Positions 1 to 11,223 are shown, counted from the first letter of the stretch. The stretch: DNA of 64,000 nt from Bog-756 sp038210245 (GCA_038210245.1 JBBQWW010000002.1:62001-126000), one strand, 5' to 3'. The notes: generated by a model not told the origin, from the sequence alone. Program-made: numbers and translations.

Positions 1-1638
<1,638 letters not shown>

Positions 1639-1760
1639 GGCCATCTCCCCCGCCGCCGCCGGCGGAGGCCGACGGGGTGGACGCCGGCCGGCCGGCAGGT
1701 GATCATGGGTCCGGTACGCGGGCGAACGGTCCGCCCGTCGGCGAAAGGGACAGCGGTGCG

Positions 1761-3773
1761 ATGCTCGGGATCCCACCGGTGAGCTCTTCGGTGGCGGCGC
1801 TGGCCACGGTGACCGTCCGCATCACCTTCCAGAACTTCCTCTCCTTCGCCCTTGCCGTGGTCTTCGTGGTGGTGCTGGGTCTGGTCAGTGGGCGCCTGGT
1901 GGGCATCACGGTGGGCCGGTGGCGCTCCTTGGCCACCGCGCTGGCGGGCACCCTCATCGGAGCGGTGGGGGCCGAGGCGGTGATGAAGGGAAGCCATGAC
2001 ACCACCGTGGCCTACGCCCTCACCGCCCTGTTCGGGGTGTTGGCCACCATGGTCCTCCTGATCATCCCCGAGGCCGTCGGGCGCAGCCGGGTCGCTGACC
2101 ACCGCCGACGGTCCAAGCGCCTGTGGCTCCACCCCTGGCGCTGGGTCCGCCTCACCCTGGCTCCCATGGGCCGGTCCTGGGAGGTGCTGTCGGTGGCCCG
2201 TCGGAACGGCTTGGCCCGGCCCCAGTTCCTGACGGCCTCGGGTATCACCACCGCCGAGTTCGGCCACCGCCTGCGTCTGACCTTGGAGGAGGTGGGCGGG
2301 ATGTTCGTGAAGTTCGGCCAGATCGCCTCCACCCGGAGCGACCTGTTGGCCGAGCCAGTGATCGACGAGCTCTCCCACCTGCGCTCGTCGGTTCGTCCCA
2401 TTCCGGCCGAGCAGGTCCGCCCGCTGGTCGAGCACGAACTGGGTCGACCGGTGGAGGAGGTGTTCGCCTCGTTCGAGTTCGAACCCCTGGCCGCCGCCTC
2501 TATCGGCCAGGCCCACCGGGCCACCCTGGCCACCGGGGAGGCGGTGGTGGTCAAGATCCAGCGGCCGGGGCTCGACGACCTCCTCCGGCGGGACGCCACC
2601 GTGCTGCGTCGGGCCGCCCGCATGGCCGAGCGCCGGATCGCCGGGGCGGGCCAGATCGGTATCCGCGACCTGGCCGACGAGCTGATCACCAGCATGGACC
2701 ACGAACTGGACTACCTCCGTGAGGCCACCATGTGCGATCGGCTGCGGTCGGTCGTGGCCCACGACGATCCGGCCGACGACGTGATCCGGGTGCCGCTGGT
2801 CTTCCACGCCCTCTGCACCGACCGGCTGCTGGTGATGGAGGAAGCCCCCGGCCAGCCCATCGACGCCCCCGGCGCCATTGCCGCCAGTGGGGCGCCACCC
2901 CACCTCCTGGCCGCCGCCCTGCTGTCCAGCTTCTTGACCCAAGTCCTCCAGGGCATGGTGTTCCACGCCGACCCCCATCCGGGAAACCTGATGGTCGACC
3001 AGTGGGGCCGTCTCTGGCTGCTCGACTACGGCGCCGTCGGACTGCTCGACCCGGTCACCCGACGGGCGCTCCAGGACATCGCCGTGGGCATGAGCGCCAA
3101 CGAGCCGCTGGTCGTGGCGCGGGCCGTTCGCCACCTGGCCGGAGCTGACGCCACCGCCGATCTGTCCAGCCTCGAGTCCGACATCGGCAGGCTGATGGTG
3201 GAGAGTTCGGGCGGTTTCGACCCGGCCGTCATCCCCGAGGTCCTGGGCGTGATGACCCGCCACGGCCTACGGGTCCCGGCCTCCATGACCTCGCTGTCCA
3301 AGGCCTTGCTGACCCTGGATGGGACGCTGCGGGTGATCGACCCGACCTTCGAGCTGGCCACCGAGGCCACGGCGGTGGCCGACGCCCTCTCCACCGGGGA
3401 CCAGGACCTGACCGGGGACCTGCTCCAACAGGAGCTGAAGCGGTCGATGCCCGTCCTCCGCAACCTGCCCGAGCACATCGACGAACTGGCCACCCAGCTC
3501 CGGTCGGGGCGGGTGAGCGTCCGGACGGAGCGCTTCGCCGGTCGTGACGAGCAGGTGGTCAGCGGATGGATCGACCGGATCCTGGTCGCCGTATTCGGCT
3601 CCCTGGGCCTGTTGGTCTCGGGGGTGATCCTGGTGGCGGCGGAGCTGGCCCACTCCCATGACGTTCGGCTCTCGCTGCAGGCCATCGGCTTCATCGGTCT
3701 GGTCTTCTCGTCGGTGCTCTTCATGCGGTCGGTGGCCCAGACCCTGCGGAGGGAACGGACGTCGAGCGACTGA
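1761..3773 (+). CDS. ABC1/UbiB (AarF) family atypical protein kinase-like membrane protein
   Basis: A protein of 670 residues. The start ATG was chosen because GAAAGGGA lies about 11 bases upstream and the region before it is low-complexity; an in-frame start at 1677 is less likely. The N-terminus has several hydrophobic segments (roughly residues 25-115). The UbiB-type kinase core follows: KFGQ motif near residue 183, an alanine-rich nucleotide-binding loop (AAASIGQAHRA), VVVKIQRPG, DHELDYLREA, HADPHPGN and LLDYGAVG. Two C-terminal membrane helices end the protein, as usual for the family. Members are linked to isoprenoid-quinone or lipid metabolism, with ATPase rather than proven kinase activity. 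The substrate here is unknown. It stands alone, 120 bases after clpB. Confidence 0.85.
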   Translation: MLGIPPVSSSVAALATVTVRITFQNFLSFALAVVFVVVLGLVSGRLVGITVGRWRSLATALAGTLIGAVGAEAVMKGSHDTTVAYALTALFGVLATMVLLIIPEAVGRSRVADHRRRSKRLWLHPWRWVRLTLAPMGRSWEVLSVARRNGLARPQFLTASGITTAEFGHRLRLTLEEVGGMFVKFGQIASTRSDLLAEPVIDELSHLRSSVRPIPAEQVRPLVEHELGRPVEEVFASFEFEPLAAASIGQAHRATLATGEAVVVKIQRPGLDDLLRRDATVLRRAARMAERRIAGAGQIGIRDLADELITSMDHELDYLREATMCDRLRSVVAHDDPADDVIRVPLVFHALCTDRLLVMEEAPGQPIDAPGAIAASGAPPHLLAAALLSSFLTQVLQGMVFHADPHPGNLMVDQWGRLWLLDYGAVGLLDPVTRRALQDIAVGMSANEPLVVARAVRHLAGADATADLSSLESDIGRLMVESSGGFDPAVIPEVLGVMTRHGLRVPASMTSLSKALLTLDGTLRVIDPTFELATEATAVADALSTGDQDLTGDLLQQELKRSMPVLRNLPEHIDELATQLRSGRVSVRTERFAGRDEQVVSGWIDRILVAVFGSLGLLVSGVILVAAELAHSHDVRLSLQAIGFIGLVFSSVLFMRSVAQTLRRERTSSD

Positions 3774-3802
3774 GCCGGTCGGTGGGAGCGGTCCGTCGAC
3801 CG

Positions 3803-4258
3803 TCAGCCGGTCTCACCACTCCCCATGTCGATGAGCGCGCTCAGGGTGGCCCGGGTCTGGACCACGGACGCCAGTCCCATCCGGGCCGTGAGCTCGGCGT
3901 CGACGTCCTCGACGGCCTGGCGGGTCACCCCGGCCGCCAGGCGACCGCGGTCGGTGAGGGTCAGCGTCATCCGGCGCCGGTCATCCGGATCCGGTGACCG
4001 TTCGAGGTAGCCCCGGATCACCAGGGTGTCGACCAGCTGGCCTCCAGCCTGCTTCGACACCCCCAGGTGCGAGATGATCCCACCCAGCGGCGACCCGCCC
4101 CGGGCGATGGCCCCGACCACGAAGGCGCCGTTGCGCGGCAGGTCCTCGCAACCCCCCTCTGCCTGTGCGGCCCGGATGGCCGACCCGTAGGTGCGGCGGG
4201 CTCCCCGCAGGAGGGACGGGACTCCCACGGTCAGATACCAGGGCTGCTCGTCAGTCAT
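3803..4258 (-). CDS. MarR-family transcriptional regulator
   Basis: A 151-residue winged-helix regulator. The centre reads as a MarR DNA-binding domain: GGIISHLGVSKQAGGQLVDTL is the recognition helix region, followed by GYLERSPDPDDRRRMTLTLTDRG, the wing with the family's DxRxR signature. The ATG at 4258 was chosen over the longer frame because it sits 6 bases after a very good promoter, implying a leaderless transcript. It is transcribed divergently from the methyltransferase gene, so it may control that gene as well as itself. The ligand is unknown. Confidence 0.85.
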   Translation of the reverse strand: MTDEQPWYLTVGVPSLLRGARRTYGSAIRAAQAEGGCEDLPRNGAFVVGAIARGGSPLGGIISHLGVSKQAGGQLVDTLVIRGYLERSPDPDDRRRMTLTLTDRGRLAAGVTRQAVEDVDAELTARMGLASVVQTRATLSALIDMGSGETG

Positions 4259-4264
4259 GGGTGC

Positions 4265-4293
4265 ACCATATGGACAAGGTATGGGATAGTCAA
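4265..4293 (-). promoter_or_regulatory. Near-consensus sigma-A-type promoter of the MarR gene, leaderless
   Basis: Read on the minus strand there is TTGACT at 4293-4288, a 17-base spacer, TATGGT at 4270-4265, then 6 bases before the ATG at 4258. This spacing puts the transcription start at or next to the start codon, and there is no Shine-Dalgarno sequence. This is a motif reading, not an experimental start site. Confidence 0.7.
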
Positions 4294-4377
4294 ACCGCAG
4301 TACGAATTGTTCCAGCTGTCCCTCCTGGTCCAGCCCGGATCCCGACCATCCGACCATCCGAGCACCGGAGCCCAACC

Positions 4378-5214
4378 GTGTCGCAGCCCCACCCCCAGTC
4401 CCCCGCACCGCCTCCCGCCGGCCCGTCGGCGGTGGGTCCGTCCCTCACCGGCCAGGCCGTAGCCGTCACCCGGGCCACGTTCCTGCGGCCCACCACCCCC
4501 GAGGGCGACGGCGACGCCCAGTCCCGTCTGTGCGCCGGGATGGCGGAGGACCCCATCGGGTCGGCGCCCATGCGGGCCCACCTCGAGGCTCGAACCCGGT
4601 TCATGGACGGCCAGGTCCTCTCGGCCATCGCCAGGGGGACCGCCCAGATCGTGACGCTCGGAGCCGGCTACGACGACCGGGCCCTGCGCTTCCGGTCTCC
4701 CGGTGTCCGGCACTTCGAGGTGGACCATCCCGCCACCCAGGCCGACAAGTGTGACCGTCTGGAGGGCCTGGGAACCGACCTCACCGGGATGACCCTGGTG
4801 CCGGCCGACTTCCGGGTGGACGATGTGGGCGAGATGCTCGAGCGGAGTGGCCACCGCGCCGACCGTCCGTCCCTGGTGCTGGCCGAGGGCCTGCTCGTCT
4901 ACCTCGACCACGAGGCCGTGGTGGGGCTGCTCCGCGGGGCCCGGACCCGGGCGGTGGCCGGGAGCGCTCTCGCCGCCAGCTTGGCCGTCCATCCCGCCGG
5001 GGTCGACTCGGCATGGGTGGTGGAGCGGTCCAACGCCGCCCGCCCTCGGGCCGCGGCCGAGCCGTGGCGCACCATCCTGCCGGTCTCGGACCACCTCCAT
5101 CTGGTGGTCCGTTCGGGCTGGACGGTGGTGGAGTGGGTGGACGACGCCTCCCTCGGGACCGGGGCCGTCCCCGACCGCTCCCTGCTCGTGCTGGCCCACC
5201 CGGGGGCGGGATGA
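4378..5214 (+). CDS. Class I SAM-dependent methyltransferase, leucine carboxyl methyltransferase-like (TIGR00027/PF04072 type)
   Basis: 278 residues from the GTG at 4378, which has CGGAG 7 bases upstream. The frame remains open further upstream (to 4165), but that part overlaps the MarR promoter and lacks family features. The SAM-binding region GAGYDDRALRF is followed by EVDHPATQADK, the acidic residue that binds the ribose and typical of the LCM-like family. LAEGLLVYLDHEAV is the next conserved block. Actinobacteria carry many copies and most substrates are unknown, possibly lipids or polyketides. The divergent MarR gene is the likely regulator. Confidence 0.82.
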   Translation: MSQPHPQSPAPPPAGPSAVGPSLTGQAVAVTRATFLRPTTPEGDGDAQSRLCAGMAEDPIGSAPMRAHLEARTRFMDGQVLSAIARGTAQIVTLGAGYDDRALRFRSPGVRHFEVDHPATQADKCDRLEGLGTDLTGMTLVPADFRVDDVGEMLERSGHRADRPSLVLAEGLLVYLDHEAVVGLLRGARTRAVAGSALAASLAVHPAGVDSAWVVERSNAARPRAAAEPWRTILPVSDHLHLVVRSGWTVVEWVDDASLGTGAVPDRSLLVLAHPGAG

Positions 5215-5330
5215 CCCCGGGGCCCGGGAGCGTCGACGGGGTGCTGCGGTGGGCCGGCCGACCCTCCCGGGGCTCCGGCCCTGCGGGCTACACTGGTGCG
5301 TAATCCGCTTTCGCAACGGAGGAGAGACGC

Positions 5331-6611
5331 GTGCCGGCAACCGTCGTCGTCGGGACCCAGTGGGGTGATGAGGGCAAGGGCAAGTTGACCGATCTCCTGG
5401 CCAAGGAGATGGAACTGGTCGTTCGCTATCAAGGAGGGCACAACGCCGGTCACACCATCGTGGTGGACGGCGAGACCTTCGCCCTGCAGCTGGTGCCGAG
5501 CGGGATCCTCTACGACCACATCACCCCGATCATCGGCAACGGCGTGGTGGTCGACCCCACCGTCCTGCTGGCCGAGGTGGACACCCTGGCCGGCAAGGGC
5601 ATCGACACCAGTCGGCTGCTGGTCAGCGGCAACGCCCACCTGATCATGCCGTACCACCACGAGCTGGATCAGCTGGCCGAGCGGTACCTGGGCAAGAACA
5701 AGCTGGGCACGACCAAGCGGGGCATCGGACCGGCCTACGCCGACAAGTCGTCCCGGGTGGGCCTGCGGGTCCAGGACCTGCTCGACCCCAAGATCTTTCG
5801 CCAGAAGCTCGACGTGGTCCTGAAGGAGAAGAACCAGATCCTGGCCAAGGTGTACAACCGGCTGCCCCTGTCGGCCGACGAGATCTGCGCCCACTACCTC
5901 GACGAGCTGGCCCCCCGGGTCACCCCCATGGTGGCCGACACCGTCGGCCTGCTCCATGACGCCCTGGAGCGGGGTGCCCATGTGCTGCTCGAGGGAGCCC
6001 AGGCCACCTTCCTCGACCTCGACCACGGCACCTACCCCTTCGTTACCTCCTCCAACCCGGTGGCCGGCGGGGCCTGCACCGGGGCCGGCATCGGCCCCCG
6101 CTACATCGACGAGGTCATCGGCATCGCCAAGGCCTACGTCACCCGGGTGGGCAGTGGCCCGTTCCCCACTGAGCTCACCGACGAGATCGGTGACACCCTG
6201 GTGGATCGGGGCCATGAGTACGGGGTCAACACGAAGCGTCGCCGCCGACCGGGTTGGTTCGACGCCGTCATGATGCGCCAGGCCGTCCGGCTCAACTCCC
6301 TCTCCGAGGTGGCCCTGACCAAGCTGGACGTGCTCGACACCTTCGACACCGTGAAGGTGTGCGTGGCCTACGAGTCCAACGGCCAACGCTTCACCCACCC
6401 GCCCTACCACCAGTCGGTCTTCCATCAGGTCATCCCGGTGTACGAGGAGCTCCCCGGGTGGAAGACCGACATCACCGGAGCCACCGAGATCGACGACCTG
6501 CCCCAGGCGGCCCGTGACTACGTGCACTTCCTGGCCGAGCAGATCGGCACCCCGGTCCGCCTGGTGGGCGTGGGGCCGGGCCGCGACCAGTTCGTGCGCT
6601 TCGCCGCATGA
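5331..6611 (+). CDS. purA: Adenylosuccinate synthetase
   Basis: 426 residues, normal length. It joins IMP and aspartate using GTP to give adenylosuccinate, the first committed step to AMP. The N-terminus carries the signature GTQWGDEGKGKLTD, then QGGHNAGHTI. GTTKRGIGPAYADKSSR and NTKRRRRPGWFDAV are further conserved nucleotide-binding segments. The GTG start has GGAGGAG ending 4-5 bases before it. A TACACT hexamer at 5289-5294 is a plausible -10 box about 36 bases before the start. First gene of the purA-D-B-C-S-Q operon; the next gene overlaps it by 4 bases (ATGA). Confidence 0.97.
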   Translation: MPATVVVGTQWGDEGKGKLTDLLAKEMELVVRYQGGHNAGHTIVVDGETFALQLVPSGILYDHITPIIGNGVVVDPTVLLAEVDTLAGKGIDTSRLLVSGNAHLIMPYHHELDQLAERYLGKNKLGTTKRGIGPAYADKSSRVGLRVQDLLDPKIFRQKLDVVLKEKNQILAKVYNRLPLSADEICAHYLDELAPRVTPMVADTVGLLHDALERGAHVLLEGAQATFLDLDHGTYPFVTSSNPVAGGACTGAGIGPRYIDEVIGIAKAYVTRVGSGPFPTELTDEIGDTLVDRGHEYGVNTKRRRRPGWFDAVMMRQAVRLNSLSEVALTKLDVLDTFDTVKVCVAYESNGQRFTHPPYHQSVFHQVIPVYEELPGWKTDITGATEIDDLPQAARDYVHFLAEQIGTPVRLVGVGPGRDQFVRFAA

Positions 6612-7990
6612 CCGGCACCGACACCGAGTCGCCGGGGGGCACGATCGACGCCGTCCGCACCGTGTGCGTGGTGGGATCCGGGGGTCGGGAGCACGCCCTG
6701 GCCGTGGTGCTCGGGCGCACCGCCGACGTCGTGGTGACTCCCGGCAACCCGGGCATCGGGGGGGTGACCCCCGAGGGCCACACCATCACCAGCGTGGCCA
6801 CCCCGGCGGAGGAGATCGAGGCCGACCTGTACGTGATCGGCCCGGAGGCTCCCCTGGTCGACGGGCTGGCCGACCGGCTCCGGGCCGCCGGCCGACTGGT
6901 GTTCGGGCCCGGGGCCGACGGGGCGCGCCTGGAGGGCTCCAAGGCCTTCATGAAGGAGATGCTGGCCGAGGCGGGTGTGCCCACGGCTCGGTTCGGGGTG
7001 TTCACGGAGGCCGGTCCGGCCAAGGAGTTCCTCCGCTCCCTGCCCGCTCCCTGGGTGGTCAAGACGGACGGGTTGGCCGCCGGCAAAGGGGTGCTGGTCA
7101 CCGAGTCGCTGGCCGCCGCCGAGGCCGACATCGACGCCAAGTTGTCCGGGGACGCCTTCGGGGACGCTGGACGACAGGTGGTGGTGGAGGAGGGCCTGGT
7201 CGGTCCGGAGTGCTCGCTGCTGGTCCTGTGCGACGGACACCGGCTGGCCGCCCTGGCCCCGGCCCAGGACTTCAAGCGGCGGGATGACCTCGACGGCGGC
7301 CCCAATACCGGGGGCATGGGGGCGTACTCGCCGGTGCCCGGGGTCGACGACCGGATGGTCGACCACCTGGTGGCGACGGCGGTGGCCCCCCTGGTGGAGA
7401 CGCTGGTCCGACGCGGGATCGACTACCGGGGCGTCCTCTATGCCGGCCTCATGCTGACACCCGACGGGCCCAAGGTGCTGGAGTTCAACGTGCGGTTCGG
7501 TGACCCCGAGACCCAGGTGGTGCTGCCCCGCCTGGACGGTGACCTGGCCGGCCTGTTGGCCGAGGCCGCCGCCGGTGTCCTCGTCACCCGACCCCGCTTC
7601 ACCGGGGAGGCCGCCGTCTGTGTGGTCATGGCCTCAGCGGGCTATCCCGAGTCCCCCCGGACCGGGGACCCCATCGTCGGCCTCGACGCCGCCGGCGCGG
7701 TGGAAGGGGTCACGGTCTTCCACGCCGGCACCTCCTGGGCCGACCCGCCATCGTCGTCGCCCGTCGGTGCGGCGACGGACGGCGCCGTGGTCACCTCGGG
7801 CGGCCGGGTGCTGGGGGTCACCGGCCTCGGCCCCTCGCTCGACGAGGCCCGGACCCGGGCCTACCGCGGGGTGGCGGCCATCCGCTGGCCCGGAAGTCAC
7901 GTCCGGTCCGACATCGCCGGTGAGGCGGCGGCATCCCCGGCCGGCCGCCACGACCTGGTGGCCTCGGCCGCCCACCGAGGAGCCCCATGA
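6608..7990 (+). CDS. purD: Phosphoribosylamine-glycine ligase (GAR synthetase)
   Basis: 460 residues. ATP-grasp enzyme for the second step of purine synthesis, making GAR from phosphoribosylamine, glycine and ATP. The N-terminal VCVVGSGGREHALA dinucleotide-like fold follows a 17-residue extension. GPEAPLVDGLADRL, then the ATP-grasp core (VVKTDGLAAGKGVLV) and GGMGAYSPVP are typical. The metal and ATP binding end is EFNVRFGDPETQVV. Compared with usual PurD there is an extra C-terminal tail of about 25 residues. It overlaps purA upstream and purB downstream by 4 bases each, indicating translational coupling. Confidence 0.96.
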   Translation: MTGTDTESPGGTIDAVRTVCVVGSGGREHALAVVLGRTADVVVTPGNPGIGGVTPEGHTITSVATPAEEIEADLYVIGPEAPLVDGLADRLRAAGRLVFGPGADGARLEGSKAFMKEMLAEAGVPTARFGVFTEAGPAKEFLRSLPAPWVVKTDGLAAGKGVLVTESLAAAEADIDAKLSGDAFGDAGRQVVVEEGLVGPECSLLVLCDGHRLAALAPAQDFKRRDDLDGGPNTGGMGAYSPVPGVDDRMVDHLVATAVAPLVETLVRRGIDYRGVLYAGLMLTPDGPKVLEFNVRFGDPETQVVLPRLDGDLAGLLAEAAAGVLVTRPRFTGEAAVCVVMASAGYPESPRTGDPIVGLDAAGAVEGVTVFHAGTSWADPPSSSPVGAATDGAVVTSGGRVLGVTGLGPSLDEARTRAYRGVAAIRWPGSHVRSDIAGEAAASPAGRHDLVASAAHRGAP

Positions 7991-9297
7991 TCCCCCGGTA
8001 CGCCCCCGAGGCGATGACCGCCCTCTTCTCCGACGAGGCCCGCTTCGCCATGTGGCTGCGGGTCGAGCTGCTGGCCACCGAGGGGTGGGTAGAGGTCGGG
8101 GACGTCCCGGCCGCCGCCGCCGAGGTGTGTCGGGCCAAGGCGCCCACCGTCGACGCCGCCTTCGTGGGGGCAGTGGGTGAGCGGGAGCGCGTCACCGACC
8201 ACGACGTGGCCGCCTTCGTCGACGTGGTCCAGGACGCCATCGGCCAGCCCGAAGGTTCATGGATCCACTACGGACTCACCTCCTCGGACGTGGTGGACAC
8301 CGCCCTGTGCGCCACCTTGACCCGCTCCTCCGACCTGCTCATCGAGGCCGCCGCCGAGCTGGTCCGGGCCCTGAAGGCCCGGGCCCTCGAGTGCATCGAC
8401 GTGCCGGTGACCGGCCGGACCCACGGGATGCACGCCGAGCCCACCACCTTCGGGGCCAAGTTCTCGCTGTGGGCCCTGCAGGCCGATCGGGATGTGCAGC
8501 GCCTGCGGGCGGCTCGGGACCGGGTGGCCGTGGGCAAGCTGTCCGGGGCGGTCGGGACCTACTCCAACATCGACCCCCGAGTCGAGGAGCACGTCTGTCG
8601 GTCCCTGGGGCTCACCCCGACCCCGGCCACCCAGGTGGTGGCCCGCGACCGGCACGCCGAGTACCTCTGGGCCTGCGCCGCCGTGGGGGCGACCATCGAG
8701 CTCATCGCCACCGAGGTCCGGCATATGGCCCGGAGCGAACTGGGCGAGGCCGAGGAGCCCTTCAAGCCGGGCCAGAAGGGCAGCTCGGCCATGCCTCACA
8801 AGCGCAACCCCATCCTGTCCGAGCGCCTGTGCGGCCTGGCCCGCGTCCTGCGGGGCTACCTCTCGGCCGGCCTCGAGGACGTGGCCCTCTGGCACGAGCG
8901 GGACATCTCCCACAGCTCGGTGGAGCGGGTGGTGCTCCCCGACGCCTCCATGCTCACGCTGTACATGCTGCAGAAGGCCAAGGGCCTGGTGGAGGGCCTG
9001 GTCATCCACCCCGAGCGGGCGCTGGCCACCCTGACCGAGGGCAGCTACGGTCTGGTGTTCAGTCAGTCGGTCCTGCTGGCCCTGGTCACGGGGGGACTCA
9101 GCCGCGACGCCGCCTACCGGATCGTGCAGCGGGACGCCCGGGCCGCCTGGTCCGAGGGACGCTCGTTCCGCCAGGTCCTCGACGACGACCCCGAGGTCAC
9201 CCTGTCGCCCGCCGCCCTCGACGACGCCTTCGACCTGTCCCGCAGCCTGCGCCACGTCCACCGTTTCACCGATGCCCTGGAGGGGCTCGAGCCATGA
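7987..9297 (+). CDS. purB: Adenylosuccinate lyase
   Basis: 436 residues, B. subtilis-like length. It works twice in the pathway: SAICAR to AICAR, and adenylosuccinate to AMP. The fumarase/aspartase superfamily signature GSSAMPHKRNPILSE is present, carrying the mobile catalytic loop serine. GLTSSDVVDTA and TGRTHGMHAEPTTFG provide the other active-site segments, including the catalytic histidine in RTHGMHAEPT. N-terminus MIPRYAPEAMTALFSDEARF is the usual one for the short bacterial type. Overlaps purD and purC by 4 bases each. Confidence 0.97.
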   Translation: MIPRYAPEAMTALFSDEARFAMWLRVELLATEGWVEVGDVPAAAAEVCRAKAPTVDAAFVGAVGERERVTDHDVAAFVDVVQDAIGQPEGSWIHYGLTSSDVVDTALCATLTRSSDLLIEAAAELVRALKARALECIDVPVTGRTHGMHAEPTTFGAKFSLWALQADRDVQRLRAARDRVAVGKLSGAVGTYSNIDPRVEEHVCRSLGLTPTPATQVVARDRHAEYLWACAAVGATIELIATEVRHMARSELGEAEEPFKPGQKGSSAMPHKRNPILSERLCGLARVLRGYLSAGLEDVALWHERDISHSSVERVVLPDASMLTLYMLQKAKGLVEGLVIHPERALATLTEGSYGLVFSQSVLLALVTGGLSRDAAYRIVQRDARAAWSEGRSFRQVLDDDPEVTLSPAALDDAFDLSRSLRHVHRFTDALEGLEP

Positions 9298-10202
9298 CCG
9301 CCTCATCGGCCGGCGGCCCCCTGGCCCTGATCGAGTCGGGCAAGGTGCGGGAGCTCTACGACGCCGGCGACGGCCGGCTCCTCATGGTGGCCTCCGACCG
9401 CATCTCGGCCTTCGACGTGATCATGAACGAGCCCATCCCCGATAAGGGCCGGGTGCTCACCGCCATGACCGCCTACTGGCTGGGGGAGCTCTCCGATCTG
9501 GCCCCCAACCATCTGATCAGCGCCGACGTGGCTGACTTCCCCGACGAGGCCGCCACCCTGCCCGGAGGGTTGGACCACCTGGCCGGGCGGTCGATGCTGG
9601 TGCACCGGGCCGAGATGCTCGACATGGAGTGCATCGTGCGCGGCTACCTGGCCGGCTCGGCGTTCAAGGAGTACCAGAAGGAGGGCACCGTCCACGGGAT
9701 GGCCATGCCCACCGGCCTCCGACACGCCGACCGCCTCCCCGAGCCCGTCTTCACCCCCTCCACCAAGGCCATCGAGGGGCACGACCTCAACATCGGGATG
9801 GCCGAGGCCATCGACCTCGTGGGCCGGGAGGCCGCCGAGGCGGCCTCGGCCCTGTGCCTGGCCGCCTACACCCGGGCCGCGGCCCGGGCCGAGGCCCAGG
9901 GCATCGTGATCTGCGACACCAAGTTCGAGGTGGGGTACATCGACGGCACCCTGTCCCTGTGCGACGAGGTGCTGACCCCGGACTCGTCCCGCTTCTGGCC
10001 GGCCGATGACTGCGCCCCGGGGACCATCCCGCCGTCCTTCGACAAGCAGCGCCTCCGCGACTGGCTGGAGGCCCAGCCCTGGGACAAGCAGGCGCCGCCC
10101 CCCCCGCTGCCCGGCGAGATCGTCTCGGCCACCTCGGCCCTCTACACCGAGTCCTACGAGCGGGTCTGCGGGCGGCGGTTGACCGACTGGTACGGTGCCT
10201 GA
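9294..10202 (+). CDS. purC: SAICAR synthase (phosphoribosylaminoimidazole-succinocarboxamide synthase)
   Basis: 302 residues from the ATG that overlaps the purB stop. It ligates aspartate to CAIR with ATP. Recognisable blocks are GKVRELYDAGDGRLLMVASDR at the N-terminus (ATP loop), SAFDVIMNEPIPDKGRVL, RGYLAGSAFKEYQ and ICDTKFEVGYIDG. The length and order fit the monofunctional actinobacterial form. purS begins 2 bases after its stop, so the operon continues without a break. Confidence 0.96.
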   Translation: MTASSAGGPLALIESGKVRELYDAGDGRLLMVASDRISAFDVIMNEPIPDKGRVLTAMTAYWLGELSDLAPNHLISADVADFPDEAATLPGGLDHLAGRSMLVHRAEMLDMECIVRGYLAGSAFKEYQKEGTVHGMAMPTGLRHADRLPEPVFTPSTKAIEGHDLNIGMAEAIDLVGREAAEAASALCLAAYTRAAARAEAQGIVICDTKFEVGYIDGTLSLCDEVLTPDSSRFWPADDCAPGTIPPSFDKQRLRDWLEAQPWDKQAPPPPLPGEIVSATSALYTESYERVCGRRLTDWYGA

Positions 10203-10204
10203 GC

Positions 10205-10534
10205 ATGGCCCCTTCGCCCCGCTCGGCACCCTCAGCAGGCCCGGCAGCCGCCAGGCACTTCTCGGTGCTGGTCGAGGTCGGACTGCGCCCGGGTATCGCC
10301 GACCCGCAGGGCGCCACCATCGAACGGGCCCTCCCCGCTCTGGGCCTGAGCGGGGTCACCGGGGTGCGGGCCGGGAAGTCGTTCCGCTTCGATATCGCCG
10401 CTGACGATGAGGCCTTGGCCCTGGCCCAGGCCACGGTGGTGGCCGACCGCCTGCTGGCCAACCCGGTCATCGAGGAGTCGTCGGTGACGGTCAGCCCGGC
10501 GGTGCCGACCGGGTCGAGCGGGCCGGGGGCCTGA
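10205..10534 (+). CDS. purS: Phosphoribosylformylglycinamidine synthase, small PurS subunit
   Basis: 109 residues. PurS bridges PurQ and PurL in the three-subunit FGAM synthase. The core, about residues 17-95, reads HFSVLVEVGLRPGIADPQG, GLSGVTGVRAGKSFRF and DRLLANPVIEESSV, matching the small beta-alpha PurS fold. A 16-residue Ala/Ser/Pro-rich N-terminal extension and a Gly/Ser tail are extra. The stop overlaps the purQ start (TGATG), typical of subunits made in fixed ratio. The partner purL is not next to purQ but 1.25 kb further on. Confidence 0.93.
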   Translation: MAPSPRSAPSAGPAAARHFSVLVEVGLRPGIADPQGATIERALPALGLSGVTGVRAGKSFRFDIAADDEALALAQATVVADRLLANPVIEESSVTVSPAVPTGSSGPGA

Positions 10535-11223
10535 TGGCCGCCCGGGTTGGCGTGGTGATGTTTCCCGGGACCAATTGCGAGCACGACGCCGTCCTGGCCG
10601 TGCAGCGCCTGGGGGCCTCGGCCGACCTGGTGTGGCACGGCGACACCTCGGTGGCGGGCTTCGACGCACTGATTCTACCGGGCGGATTCGCCCACGGGGA
10701 CTATCTCCGGCCCGGGGCCATCGCCCGGTTCTCGCCGGTCATGGAGGCGGTGGGCCGGTTTGCCGCCGACGGGGGCCCGGTGGTGGGGATCTGCAACGGC
10801 TTTCAGGTGCTGACCGAAGCCGGGCTGCTACCCGGGGCCCTCCAGAAGAACCGCGGCCTTCGCTTCCTGTGCACCACCGTGACCGTGCGGGTGGCGTCGT
10901 CGGCCTCGGTGCTGACCAGCGGCGTGCCGGTGGGTACCGAGCTGGCCATCCCCATCAACCACTTCGAGGGCAACTACACCTGCGACCGGGAGACCCTGGC
11001 CCGGCTCCAGGACGAGGACCGCGTGGTGCTCCGCTACGTGGACAACCCCAACGGGTCGGTCGACAGCATCGCCGGGGTGTGCAACGAGGAGCGGAACGTG
11101 GTCGGCCTCATGCCCCATCCGGAGCGGGCGTCGGATCCGCTGCTGGGCTCCGTGGACGGTGCCGTCCTGCTGACCGCCCTAGTGGGGTCGGCGGAGCCCG
11201 TGGTTCACGCCACGGTGGCCTGA
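10534..11223 (+). CDS. purQ: Phosphoribosylformylglycinamidine synthase, glutaminase subunit PurQ
   Basis: 229 residues. Class I glutamine amidotransferase that supplies ammonia to PurL. The nucleophile is Cys87 in GICNGFQVL and the rest of the triad lies in LMPHPERASD near the C-terminus. The N-terminal VMFPGTNCEHD and LPGGFAHGDYLRPG blocks are PurQ-specific. It is the last gene of the first purine transcription unit and faces a convergent gene across a short hairpin. Confidence 0.96.
   Translation: MAARVGVVMFPGTNCEHDAVLAVQRLGASADLVWHGDTSVAGFDALILPGGFAHGDYLRPGAIARFSPVMEAVGRFAADGGPVVGICNGFQVLTEAGLLPGALQKNRGLRFLCTTVTVRVASSASVLTSGVPVGTELAIPINHFEGNYTCDRETLARLQDEDRVVLRYVDNPNGSVDSIAGVCNEERNVVGLMPHPERASDPLLGSVDGAVLLTALVGSAEPVVHATVA

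Noticed and set aside
4165..4377. Longer start of the methyltransferase
   Set aside because: The upstream 71 codons overlap the MarR promoter and coding region and are not family-like; a GTG with CGGAG follows.
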